Below are positions 23,963 through 31,728 of a DNA stretch of 45,117 nt, one piece after another. The position numbers were made by a program, and so were the translations under genes. The DNA is from Spirochaetota bacterium (GTDB lineage: Bacteria > Spirochaetota > Spirochaetia > Treponematales > UBA12059): assembly GCA_003247225.1 (NCBI GenBank), contig QKAK01000136.1, forward strand, positions 1 to 45,117, read 5' to 3'. The first letter of the stretch is position 1; each line of letters opens with the position of its first letter. A model generated the notes under the pieces. It was not told the origin of the DNA, did not search any database, and worked only from the letters and a program-made list of their open reading frames with translations.

Positions 23963-26130
23963 GCCGCGCGTTCGATATGAAGGATTTCAAGCTGCTGGCC
24001 GAGACGAGGTTCGAGAAGAGGGAGATACACCGCGGCTACGCGATGCGGACGATGCACGTCGACGTCGGAGCCCGGACGATGCGCGAGAAGCCGGTCTCCG
24101 AGGAGATGAAGGCCAAGTTCACGGGCGGCAAGGGCTTCGGGCTCCGGCTGCTCTGGGACGCGACCGAGCCGACGACCAAGTGGGACGACCCGGAGAACGA
24201 GATCGTCGTCGCGATGGGCCCGGTCTGCGGCAACACCAACTACCCCGGCTCGGGCAAGAGCCTCGTGGTCAGCCTGTCGCCGATGACCGGCGTGCCGATC
24301 GACTCGAACGTCGGCGGCTACTTCGGCCCCTACCTCAAGTTCGGCGGCTGGGACGCCCTCGAGATCCAGGGCAAGGCCGACGCGGAGACGATCGTGTTCA
24401 TCGACAACGTCGAGGGCGCCGTGCGCTTCTACGAGTCGCCGGCCGGGCTCCAGGAGGACACGCACCTCCTGGCCGACGAGCTTACCCGCGCCTTCGCCGG
24501 CGGAGGCGCCTCGGCCGACCCCGCGGAGCTGCAGGCGATATCGGTGATCTCCGCCGGCCGCGGCGCCGACCATTCGCCGATGGGCGTCCTGAACTTCAGC
24601 CTGTACGACCGGCGCCGCGACGGCATCCGCGTCAAGCAGGCCGGCCGCGGCGGCATCGGCACCGTGCTGCGGGACAAGCGGATCCGCGCCGTCGTCGTCC
24701 GCTACAAGGGCGTCGGCCAGAACTCCAACGACGCGGCAGACCCCGCCGCCGTCCAGCGCCTCGGCCTCAAGCTGCACCGCGAGATCGTCCAGAACGACGA
24801 CAAGCAGTGCAAGATGCGCAAGCAGGGCACCGCGCACCTGATGGAGGTGATGAACGACTACGACCTCCTGCCCACGAAGAACCACAAGTACGGCCAGGAC
24901 CCCCGCGGCCCCGAGCTGGCGAGCTGGGTCTGGGAGAAGCTGTTCAGCCAGAACCTGCCCGACGGCTGCTGGTTCGGCTGCACGATGGCCTGCGCCCACG
25001 CGGTCGACCGCTTCGAGCTGCGGACCGGCCCCTACAAGGGCCAGAAGGTCTGCGTCGACGGCCCCGAGTACGAGACCGCGGCCGGCGTCGGCTCGAACCT
25101 GTACGTCTACGAGCCCGAGGGCATCCTCGAGCTGAACTTCTACTGCGACACCTACGGCATCGACACGATCAGCTTCGGCACGATGACCGGCTTCCTGATG
25201 GAGTGCTGGGAGCTCGGAGTCCTGAACGCGGAACGCACCGACGGCATCGACCTGGCCTGGGGCAACTGGAAGGGCGCCGCCCAGGTCCTGCACGACATGG
25301 CCGACGGCAAGCGCTTCGGCGTGCTCGCCGGCAAGGGCGTCAAGTTCCTCGCCCGCTACTTCGCCGAGGAGTACGGCGCCGATCCCCGGCTCATGAAGGA
25401 CATCGCGCTCCACGGCAAGGGCCTCGAGCAGAGCGAGTACATCTCCAAGGAGTCGCTCGCGCAGCAGGGCGGCTACTACCTGACCAACAAGGGCCCGCAG
25501 CACGACGAGGCCTGGCTGATCTTCATGGACATGGTCAACAACAAGCTGCCGACCTTCGAGGCCAAGGCCGAGGCGCTGCACTACTTCCCGATGTTCCGCA
25601 CCTGGTTCGGGCTCCAGGGCCTGTGCAAGCTGCCCTGGAACGACATCGAGCCCGCGGACAACGGCAAGTGGCCCGAGTCGAACAAGGTGCCCGAGCACGT
25701 GCACAACTACATCGCGCTGTATACCGCCGTCACCGGCGAGAAGCTCGACTGGGACGGCCTGATCCGCCAGTCGGAGCGCGTCTACAACTTCCAGCGCGTC
25801 TTCAACATCCGCCAGGGCCACGGCCGCCGCGAGGAGGACTACCCGCCGTACCGCGCGATGGGACCGGTGCTCGAGGACGAGTACCTGGCCCGCGAGGAGC
25901 GCTACGACAAGCAGATGCGCGAGAAGATCGGCGTCGACCCGGCCGGCAAGACGACCGCGGAGAAGCTGCGCATCACGCGCGAGTACCGCCAGAGGCAGTA
26001 CGACTCGCTGATAGACGCGGTCTTCAAGCGCCGCGGCTGGACCCCCCAGGGCACCCCGACGCCCGAGCACCTCGCGGAGCTCGGCATGGACCTGCCCGAG
26101 GTCCTCGAAGTGGTCAAGAAGCGCCTGTAA
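23959..26130 (+). CDS. Tungsten-type aldehyde:ferredoxin oxidoreductase family protein
   Basis: Enzyme of 723 residues, longer than archaeal AOR (about 600) and similar to the YdhV/AorB branch. The N-terminal domain has FTGGKGFGLRLLW and AMGPVCGNTNYPGSGK typical of the pterin-binding sheet. The [4Fe-4S] ligands are C337, C341 and C345 (GCWFGCTMAC) and probably C556 (GLCKLPWND). It should hold a bis-pyranopterin tungsten (or molybdenum) site and oxidise an aldehyde, or run in reverse on an acid; the substrate is unknown. The ATG overlaps the ferredoxin stop by four bases. The C-terminal part (about 620-723) is charged and helical. No FAD subunit (AorC) follows. Confidence 0.92.
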   Translation: MSRAFDMKDFKLLAETRFEKREIHRGYAMRTMHVDVGARTMREKPVSEEMKAKFTGGKGFGLRLLWDATEPTTKWDDPENEIVVAMGPVCGNTNYPGSGKSLVVSLSPMTGVPIDSNVGGYFGPYLKFGGWDALEIQGKADAETIVFIDNVEGAVRFYESPAGLQEDTHLLADELTRAFAGGGASADPAELQAISVISAGRGADHSPMGVLNFSLYDRRRDGIRVKQAGRGGIGTVLRDKRIRAVVVRYKGVGQNSNDAADPAAVQRLGLKLHREIVQNDDKQCKMRKQGTAHLMEVMNDYDLLPTKNHKYGQDPRGPELASWVWEKLFSQNLPDGCWFGCTMACAHAVDRFELRTGPYKGQKVCVDGPEYETAAGVGSNLYVYEPEGILELNFYCDTYGIDTISFGTMTGFLMECWELGVLNAERTDGIDLAWGNWKGAAQVLHDMADGKRFGVLAGKGVKFLARYFAEEYGADPRLMKDIALHGKGLEQSEYISKESLAQQGGYYLTNKGPQHDEAWLIFMDMVNNKLPTFEAKAEALHYFPMFRTWFGLQGLCKLPWNDIEPADNGKWPESNKVPEHVHNYIALYTAVTGEKLDWDGLIRQSERVYNFQRVFNIRQGHGRREEDYPPYRAMGPVLEDEYLAREERYDKQMREKIGVDPAGKTTAEKLRITREYRQRQYDSLIDAVFKRRGWTPQGTPTPEHLAELGMDLPEVLEVVKKRL

Positions 26131-26140
26131 GAATAAAAGG

Positions 26141-26176
26141 GAGCCCCGCGCATCCGAATATGGATGTGCGGGGCTC
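26141..26176 (-). terminator. Terminator of the antitoxin transcript
   Basis: A 15-base stem, GAGCCCCGC...GCGGGGCTC with one G-T pair and a six-base loop. On the reverse strand it is followed by CCCTTTTATTC, an intrinsic terminator for the leftward toxin-antitoxin mRNA. On the forward strand no T run follows, so it is at best a weak end for the AOR transcript. Confidence 0.65.
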
Positions 26177-26206
26177 GCCAATCCGTAGCCTTAGCCGTCG
26201 CTTCCG

Positions 26207-26506
26207 CTATGCCCGCGATAGGACCTTTCGCACTTCGTTCACGTCGACGAGATTCCCCGACACGTACTTATGTATTATCGATCCGAGAAGAGTCTGATAC
26301 GGCATTCCCTCGCGGGCGGCGAGACGTTTCAGCGCCGCGATGTCAGATGAATCTATCCGAATGGAGAGCGGTCGCCGACCGGTCTTCGCGGCGGAGATCA
26401 AGGAAGCGCGTTCCGCTTCAGGAGCGGGAACGAACTCGTTGAAAGCGTCCTCGTACTCCTGCTCCTCGACATCGAGCTCGATGCCGTCGGGGTATGCATT
26501 ATTCAT
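26207..26506 (-). CDS. CopG/BrnA-like ribbon-helix-helix antitoxin
   Basis: Protein of 99 residues. The N-terminal part is acidic (DVEEQEYEDAFNEF) and would wrap the toxin. The C-terminal part (about 44-85) is a ribbon-helix-helix DNA-binding domain: strand RPLSIRIDS, helix DIAALKRLAAREG, then MPYQTLLGSIIHKYVSG, typical of CopG-family antitoxins. In such pairs the antitoxin neutralises the toxin and represses its own promoter. The start ATG overlaps the stop of the upstream toxin frame as ATGA, so it depends on translation reaching or restarting there. The upstream toxin frame is interrupted, which makes this a possible orphan antitoxin. Confidence 0.85.
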   Translation of the reverse strand: MNNAYPDGIELDVEEQEYEDAFNEFVPAPEAERASLISAAKTGRRPLSIRIDSSDIAALKRLAAREGMPYQTLLGSIIHKYVSGNLVDVNEVRKVLSRA

Positions 26507-26760
26507 ATCGTACCTGCCTTTTTAGCCTTACGGCTCGGTATTATCGTCTTAAGAAACCAATCGCCCCGTTCATCGATCACGAGCGGAACGATGTGCGGGT
26601 AGTCATGAATCCTTACGATCACGCGTTTTTGTCAGGGCCGGGACGGATTGTCCTCCGGACCCACGAATCGTCCTGACGCGAGCTCAGCTACTACATCCTC
26701 GAAACAGACTCCTCGTGTGGATTTCAGATATTCATTTTTCTCATCACTCCAATTGATCAT
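26503..26760 (-). pseudogene. BrnT/RelE-like toxin gene interrupted by in-frame TGA
   Basis: Reading left from ATG 26760 gives 42 codons (MINWSDEKNEYLKS ... EDNPSRP), then TGA at 26634-26632. The same frame then runs on for 42 codons (QKRVIVRIHDYPHIVPLVI ... WFLKTIIPSRKAKKAGTI) to a stop overlapping the antitoxin start. Both halves together match the length and pattern of toxins paired with CopG antitoxins, including the typical FLKTIIPSRK end. The family commonly has Gly-Gln at the break (PGQK), so a single GGA to TGA change would explain the stop. The remaining frame is otherwise intact, which suggests a recent loss. Re-initiation at a GTG just after the break is possible. Confidence 0.75.
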
Positions 26761-26766
26761 ATATGA

Positions 26767-26795
26767 AACGTAGCTCTCTATATATACATTGTCAA
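26767..26795 (-). promoter_or_regulatory. Promoter of the toxin-antitoxin operon, leaderless type
   Basis: Reverse strand: a consensus TTGACA (26795-26790), 17 bases, TACGTT (26772-26767), then six bases to ATG 26760. The spacer contains TATATATA, a candidate site for antitoxin binding. The patch is AT-rich compared with its surroundings. Confidence 0.6.
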
Positions 26796-26841
26796 TATTA
26801 TCGCACTCTTACGCTGAAATATACTTATAATCGACCATAAA

Positions 26842-26869
26842 AAGGGGCGCCCCGGCCGGGGCGCCCTTT
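26842..26869 (-). terminator. Terminator of the peroxiredoxin gene
   Basis: GGGCGCCCCGG/CCGGGGCGCCC is a perfect 11-base inverted repeat (26845-26866), followed on the reverse strand by CTTTTTAT. It lies just after the peroxiredoxin stop and upstream of the toxin-antitoxin promoter. Confidence 0.75.
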
Positions 26870-26890
26870 CGCTACTCGTCGCCTATCGGA

Positions 26891-27604
26891 TTACTTCTTG
26901 ATTGCCTGCAGTACCTTCTCCTTGTCTATCTTCTTGGTGCAGAAGAACCAGTCGTGGCAGGTCACGCCCTGCTCCTTGCCGTCCATGCGGTCCTTCGCGA
27001 CGCCGCAGGAGCCGGCGGTCGGCACGATCACGTCGTCGCCGGGGCGCCAGTCGGCCGGGGTGGCGACGCCGAACTCGTCGGCGGCCTTCAGGGCCTGCAC
27101 GACGCGGATCAGCTCGTCGAAGTTGCGTCCCATCGACAGCGGGTAGTAGATCATCGCGCGGATGACGCCCTTGGGGTCGATCACGAACACCGCGCGCACG
27201 GCCTTGGTGCTCGACTCGCCGGGCTGGATCATGCCGTATTTCTTGGCCACCTCCATCGTGATGTCCTCGATCAGCGGGAACTTGACCTCGACGTCCTTCA
27301 TGCCCTTGTACTCGATCTTCTCCTTGATGGTCCTGAGCCACGCGATATGGCTGTAGAGCCCGTCGACCGACAGGCCGACGAGCTTGCAGTTGAGCTCCTC
27401 GAACTGCTTCTCCATGGTCGCGAAGGTCATGAACTCGGAGGTGCAGACCGGGGTGAAGTCGGCGGGATGGCTGAACAGGATGACCCAGTGGCCCTGGTAC
27501 TGCTTCGGGAAGTCTATCTCGCCCTGGGTGGTCACGGCCTTGAAGGCGGGGGCCTTGTCGCCTATCCTCGGCATGGCGATGGCGGCGGCTTCGTTGTTGT
27601 CCAT
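26891..27604 (-). CDS. Peroxiredoxin, Prx6-type with C-terminal CxxWFFC motif
   Basis: Thiol peroxidase of 237 residues, cytoplasmic, reducing hydrogen peroxide and organic peroxides. The peroxidatic Cys is in PADFTPVCTSEF. The extended C-terminal domain has GSCGVAKDRM and CHDWFFCTKK, as in the archaeal-type Prx6 group where C-terminal cysteines resolve the sulfenate. Start ATG 27604 follows AAGGAG; the frame is open for 45 more codons upstream but these are AT-rich promoter sequence. It is monocistronic, with its own terminator. Such an enzyme fits an anaerobe that carries oxygen-sensitive iron-sulfur and tungsten enzymes. Confidence 0.94.
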   Translation of the reverse strand: MDNNEAAAIAMPRIGDKAPAFKAVTTQGEIDFPKQYQGHWVILFSHPADFTPVCTSEFMTFATMEKQFEELNCKLVGLSVDGLYSHIAWLRTIKEKIEYKGMKDVEVKFPLIEDITMEVAKKYGMIQPGESSTKAVRAVFVIDPKGVIRAMIYYPLSMGRNFDELIRVVQALKAADEFGVATPADWRPGDDVIVPTAGSCGVAKDRMDGKEQGVTCHDWFFCTKKIDKEKVLQAIKK

Positions 27605-27937
27605 ATGTTCTCCTTCTATCAAACGTACTTCCGGTTCGACTCGCGAACCCTTCGTTGCAAGTACTAGTTTATTAGCAAGAAACGTGCCAAATTTCGTGTT
27701 GTCATTTATTTTGTTATTTGATAAGTAAATAAAGACCAAGGTCGACGATAGGCCTTGGCAGAGTCGTCGGACATAGCGATATTTCGGTGTTCGGCGCGGT
27801 AGCGCACCGTTATTTCGGTGTGGCGCATCGCATCGTATCGGAACCGGTCCTATCGGTAGCGTCTCATGCCGTCGGCACGAAGGCGGTCTTGCCCCGGTCC
27901 TGGCCGGCGGCTATGATGGGCGCATCGGAGGCCGACC
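27605..27937. other. Intergenic region with AT-rich island and 11-base direct repeat
   Basis: No gene is seen in these 333 bases. Roughly 27640-27735 is AT-rich for this genome and should hold the peroxiredoxin promoter, though no single -35/-10 pair stands out. TATTTCGGTGT occurs at 27780-27790 and again at 27811-27821, 31 bases apart, about three helical turns. A short inverted repeat CCAAGG/CCTTGG lies near 27738-27760. The promoter for the gene at 27938 lies at the right end. Confidence 0.5.
27889..27917 (+). promoter_or_regulatory. Promoter of the ACP-phosphodiesterase-like gene
   Basis: TTGCCC (27889-27894), 17 bases, TATGAT (27912-27917). Start near 27924 leaves a short leader containing GGAG seven bases before the GTG. 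Confidence 0.6.
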
Positions 27938-28558
27938 GTGAACCTGCTCGCGCACGTACTGCTCGCCTGGGCTACCCTGCCCGACACCGAGGGGCAGGAA
28001 TGCACCGGCTCGCTCATGGCCGACTACTTCCCCGGCCAGGACCTGGCCGTCTTCCCGCCCGGCATACGCCGCGGCATACTCCAGCACCGCGCCGTCGACG
28101 CGTTCACCGACGCCCACCCGGCCTTCGTCGGGCTGCGCCGCTCCATCGCCGCGGCCGGCGCGCCGCGCTTCACCGCCGGCATACTCCTCGACGTGTTCTG
28201 GGACCACGCGCTGGCCTCCGAGTGGGGCCGCTGGGGCCGGCCGCTCTGCGGCGCCGACCTCGAGCCGTTCTGCGCCGAGGCCTACGCCAGGGTAGGCAGG
28301 GCGGCCGAGTACCATAATCCCGGCTTCGCGTCGATCTTCCGCTTCCTGGAATCGGGCTCGTGGCTGTCGGCCTACGCCAGGCTCGACGGCGTCGGCGAGA
28401 CCCTGTCCATGCTGTCCGAGAAGATGAGCGGCCGCCCCGACCTGGGCGCGTGCGTGCGGCTGCTCGTCGAGCTGGACCGCCCGGTCAGGGAAGGCTTCGC
28501 GGCCTTCTGGCCGGAGCTGGTCGCGTTCGCCCGCTCGTGGCCGGGGCCGGACGCCTAG
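27938..28558 (+). CDS. ACP phosphodiesterase-like protein (AcpH/DUF479)
   Basis: Protein of 206 residues. The family pattern is clear: MNLLAHVLLAW, GSLMADYFPG, GIRRGILQHRAVDAFTDAHP, and the metal-binding-like DVFWDHALASEWGRWG. AcpH removes the 4'-phosphopantetheine group from acyl carrier protein in E. coli; HD-like conserved His/Asp residues (HR..DAFTD.HP, D..WDH) are present here. The start is GTG 27938 with GGAG seven bases upstream. Its stop codon shares the bases CTAG with the stop of the convergent NamZ-like gene. Function in this organism is inferred from the family. Confidence 0.87.
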   Translation: MNLLAHVLLAWATLPDTEGQECTGSLMADYFPGQDLAVFPPGIRRGILQHRAVDAFTDAHPAFVGLRRSIAAAGAPRFTAGILLDVFWDHALASEWGRWGRPLCGADLEPFCAEAYARVGRAAEYHNPGFASIFRFLESGSWLSAYARLDGVGETLSMLSEKMSGRPDLGACVRLLVELDRPVREGFAAFWPELVAFARSWPGPDA

Positions 28559-29703
28559 TACAGCAGGTACGGCTCGCGCCTCGCCATGAAGTCGTCCCGC
28601 CCGGCGTAGGCCAGGGCCAGGCACTCGTCGAGCGGCGCCAGCCGGTCCACGGCCTCGCGCAGGGCCGGCCCGCCGGCCAGCCGGTCGAAGAACGACGGGG
28701 CCAGGCCCTCCCAGTCGCGTTTCCACTCGAATTCGCCCGGCCAGAGCGCCTTGGCCGTACGGACGACGGCGACGCCGCAGTCGAGCGAGCGGAAGGCGCG
28801 CGGGTCGACGACGGACAGGAGCGCCCCGCCGCAGTCCTCCCCGGCGTACTTCGACGACGAGGGCCTGAAGTACAGCGACGAGAAGACGACGCCCGGCAGG
28901 CCCAGCGCGGCCAGCTCCTCGCGGAGCCGCTCGCCGTCGATCCACGGGGCGCCGACCAGGTCGAACGGCCGCGCGGTGCCGCGCCCCTCGGACAGGTTCG
29001 TGCCCTCGAGCAGGCAGGCGCCCGGATAGGCCAGGGCCGCGGCCGGCGTCGGCATGGCCGGCGACGGCGGCGACCAGGGCAGGCCGGTATCGTCCCAGAG
29101 CGACCGGCGCTCCCAGCCGTCGAGCCCGACGACCTCGACGGGGGCCCCCGGATAGTACTCGCCCCGGAGGTAGAGCGCGAACTCGCCGACGGTCATCCCG
29201 TGCCGGTGCGGCAGGCCGTAGCCGCCGACGAAGCTCGACGCCTCGGGCGCTATCGGGCCGCCCTCGACGGCCAGGCCGCCGACGGGGTTCGGCCGGTCGA
29301 GCACGATCAGCGGGAGCCCGGCCTCGGCGCAGGCCTCCATCGCGTAGGCGAGCGTGTACAGGTAGGTGTAGTAGCGGCAGCCGACGTCCTGGAGGTCGAA
29401 GACCAGCGCGTCGAGGCCGTCGAGCGACTCGGGCGTCGGCTTCGCCGACTCGCCGTACAGCGACCGGACCGGTATGCCGCGGAAGCGGCCGTCCGGCACC
29501 GGCGCGGCGTCGGCGGCGGAGCCTAGGAAGCCGTGCTCGGGCCCGAACAGCCGCGCCGGCCCGAGGCCGGCGTCCGCGAAGGCCCTCCACGCCGGACGGC
29601 CGTCCGGAGCGACGGCGGCCTGGTTGGTGACCAGGCCGTAGCGGAGGCCCCGCCTGGCCCGGAGGGCCAGGAATCGCTCGAGGCCTATCGTCGTCCTCGC
29701 CAC
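28555..29703 (-). CDS. NamZ-type exo-beta-N-acetylmuramidase (DUF1343)
   Basis: Protein of 382 residues, last gene of the opp operon. Family marks: YGLVTNQAAV, LFGPEHGFLG with conserved Glu and His, VRSLYGE, VFDLQDVGCRYYTYLYTL, DRPNPVGG, EGTNLSEGRGTARPF, and a C-terminal substrate-binding domain. Characterised members (NamZ of Bacillus and Tannerella) release N-acetylmuramic acid from the non-reducing end of peptidoglycan fragments. No signal peptide is seen, so it should act in the cytoplasm on imported fragments. The start is GTG 29703, 16 bases after oppF; the Shine-Dalgarno is weak. Product inference rests on family and context. Confidence 0.88.
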   Translation of the reverse strand: MARTTIGLERFLALRARRGLRYGLVTNQAAVAPDGRPAWRAFADAGLGPARLFGPEHGFLGSAADAAPVPDGRFRGIPVRSLYGESAKPTPESLDGLDALVFDLQDVGCRYYTYLYTLAYAMEACAEAGLPLIVLDRPNPVGGLAVEGGPIAPEASSFVGGYGLPHRHGMTVGEFALYLRGEYYPGAPVEVVGLDGWERRSLWDDTGLPWSPPSPAMPTPAAALAYPGACLLEGTNLSEGRGTARPFDLVGAPWIDGERLREELAALGLPGVVFSSLYFRPSSSKYAGEDCGGALLSVVDPRAFRSLDCGVAVVRTAKALWPGEFEWKRDWEGLAPSFFDRLAGGPALREAVDRLAPLDECLALAYAGRDDFMARREPYLLY

Positions 29704-29719
29704 GGACTATGCCCCCGCG

Positions 29720-30721
29720 CTAGCGCAGGGCCAGCACGCAGCGCACCCCGCGGCCGCCGCCCAGGTCGGCGAGCTCGGGCACGGCCTCGCGGCAGCGCGG
29801 CTCGGCGTAGGGGCAGCGGGGATGGAAGCGGCATCCGGACGGCGGGTCGATCAGCGACGGTATCTCGCCCGACGCGTCGAGCGGCGCCCTGGCGAGGCCG
29901 GACTCGGGCGACGGCGACGCCGACTTGAGCAGCTTCACGTAGGGATGCACCGCGTCGCGTATGACGTCCTCGGTCGGGCCGATCTCCATGATCATGCCGG
30001 CGTACATCACGGCGATGGAGCCGCACATGTAGCGCGCGCCCGCGAGGTCGTGGGTGATGTACAGGTACGAGACGCCCTTGCGCTCCTTGAGGTCGAGCAT
30101 CATGTTCATGACGCCCATCCTGATCGACACGTCGAGCATGCTCGTCGGCTCGTCGGCCAGCACGATGCTCGGCTCGACCGCGAAGGTGCGCGCGATGTTC
30201 ACCCGCTGCCGCTGGCCGCCCGACAGCTCGTGGGGGAAGCGCCTGAGGTACTCCGCGGCCGGCGACAGGCCGACCTGCTCCAGCGCCTCCGAGAGCCTGG
30301 CCTCGAGGTCGGCCCTGCCGTCGGCGAGCCCGTGGATCAGGAATGGCCGCTCCAGGATGCTCCGTATCGTATGCGTCGGGTTGAGGCTGCCGAAGGGGTC
30401 CTGGAAGATCAGCTGCACCTTCTTCTTGTAGGCGAGCGACTCGGCGCGGTTCCTGAAGGGCCTGGCGGGCTCGCCGTCTACGACGAGGTCCCCCGAGTCG
30501 CGCTCGTACAGCCTGGCGATGACGCTGGCCGTCGTGGTCTTGCCGGAGCCGGACTCGCCGACGAGGGCGAGCGAGCCGCCGGCCTCGAGGACGAAGCTCA
30601 CGTCGTCCATCGCGTGGACGGCCTTTCCGTAGGCGGCGAGGGACCGCAGCGGGAAGCGCTTGACGACGGAGCGCAGCTCCAGCGCCGGCGGCCGCGCGGC
30701 GGCGTCTCGTTCGTCGCTCAT
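29720..30721 (-). CDS. oppF: Oligopeptide ABC transporter ATPase (OppF/DppF)
   Basis: Cytoplasmic ATPase of 333 residues. Walker A GESGSGKTT, signature LSGGQRQRVNIAR, Walker B IVLADEPTS, and the C-terminal oligopeptide/dipeptide domain with CRFHPRCPYAEPRC, which in some members binds an iron-sulfur cluster. It pairs with OppD to power import. The ATG 30721 has GGAGG upstream and overlaps the oppD stop by ATGA. The frame is open further up but those codons shadow oppD. Confidence 0.94.
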   Translation of the reverse strand: MSDERDAAARPPALELRSVVKRFPLRSLAAYGKAVHAMDDVSFVLEAGGSLALVGESGSGKTTTASVIARLYERDSGDLVVDGEPARPFRNRAESLAYKKKVQLIFQDPFGSLNPTHTIRSILERPFLIHGLADGRADLEARLSEALEQVGLSPAAEYLRRFPHELSGGQRQRVNIARTFAVEPSIVLADEPTSMLDVSIRMGVMNMMLDLKERKGVSYLYITHDLAGARYMCGSIAVMYAGMIMEIGPTEDVIRDAVHPYVKLLKSASPSPESGLARAPLDASGEIPSLIDPPSGCRFHPRCPYAEPRCREAVPELADLGGGRGVRCVLALR

Positions 30722-31725
30722 AGTCGGCCTCCTTCGCCGGCTACGCCGCCGTCCGCCCGGCCGCCCATCGGGTACGGGCACGCGCTGAGGCGGCCCTCGC
30801 CCGACGGGGCCAGGCCGGGGCAGCCGCCTTCCGAGCAGGCCGGCCGCGCGTAGCGGCAGCGGGGCGCGTAGCGGCAGCCCGGCGGGGGCGACAGCAGGTC
30901 GGGCGTCCGGCCCTCGATGCCGTCCATCCTGCGCAGCGGGCCGGTCAGCGACGGGAACGAGTTCATCAGGCCCTCGGTATACGGGTGGCGCGGCTCGTTG
31001 AACAGGGCGGCCGCGGGGCCGTACTCGACCAGGCGGCCGGCGTACATGATGCCCAGGGAGTCGGATATCTCGACGAGCAGCGACAAGTCGTGCGTGATGA
31101 AGATGACCGAGAAGCCGAGGCGGCGCCTGAGCTCCTCGATCTTCTCGATGATGGAGCGCTGCACGACCACGTCGAGCGCGGTGGTCGGCTCGTCCATGAT
31201 CAGCAGCTCGGGCTTCAGGATCAGCGCCATCGCTATCATCACGCGCTGCTTCATGCCGCCCGACAGCTGGTGCGGGTAGCTCCTGAGCCGGTCGGCGTTG
31301 ATGTCGACGAGCGCCAGCATCTCGACCGCCATCGCCTCGGCCTCGTCGCGGGAGACGGAGCGGTGCGCGTGCACCGCGTCGGTCAGCTGCTCCCCGATCG
31401 ACAGCACCGGGTTGAGCGCGTTCATCGCGGACTGGAACACCATGGCCATGTCGGTCCAGCGCAGGGCGTCGACCTCGGCGGCCGGCATCGGGACCAGGTC
31501 GCGCCCCTTGAACAGGAGGCCGCCCGACTCGACCCGCGCGTTGTCGCGCAGGAGGCGCATGATCGCGTAGGCCAGCGTAGACTTGCCGCAGCCCGACTCG
31601 CCGGCTATGCCGAGGAACTCGCCGCGCCGCAGCGAGAACGACACGTCGTCCACCGCCCGCACGAAGCCCTTGGCGGTGGCGTAGCCGGCGCGGAGGTTCC
31701 GTACTTCAAGCATCGTATCGCTCAT
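30718..31725 (-). CDS. oppD: Oligopeptide ABC transporter ATPase (OppD/DppD)
   Basis: Cytoplasmic ATPase of 335 residues. Walker [10 protein letters not shown], signature [13 protein letters not shown], Walker [11 protein letters not shown]-loop FITHDLS, and the C-terminal cysteine-rich segment ([17 protein letters not shown]). Starts three bases after the oppC stop and ends overlapping oppF by four bases. The tail ([13 protein letters not shown]) is a glycine-rich extension. Confidence 0.94.
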   Translation of the reverse strand: MSDTMLEVRNLRAGYATAKGFVRAVDDVSFSLRRGEFLGIAGESGCGKSTLAYAIMRLLRDNARVESGGLLFKGRDLVPMPAAEVDALRWTDMAMVFQSAMNALNPVLSIGEQLTDAVHAHRSVSRDEAEAMAVEMLALVDINADRLRSYPHQLSGGMKQRVMIAMALILKPELLIMDEPTTALDVVVQRSIIEKIEELRRRLGFSVIFITHDLSLLVEISDSLGIMYAGRLVEYGPAAALFNEPRHPYTEGLMNSFPSLTGPLRRMDGIEGRTPDLLSPPPGCRYAPRCRYARPACSEGGCPGLAPSGEGRLSACPYPMGGRADGGVAGEGGRL

Positions 31726-31728
31726 CGA

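Noticed and set aside
26141-26176. Intrinsic terminator for the AOR operon
   Set aside because: The T run is on the reverse-strand side only; it serves the antitoxin transcript.
23791-26181. A 796-codon reverse frame opposite the AOR gene
   Set aside because: Low-complexity Leu/Val/Asp/Ala product, no motif or ribosome site; it mirrors codon bias of the AOR gene.
26632-26634. TGA read as tryptophan or selenocysteine in the toxin gene
   Set aside because: Other genes here end cleanly at TGA, no SECIS-like stem is evident after this codon, and relatives have Gly at the site.
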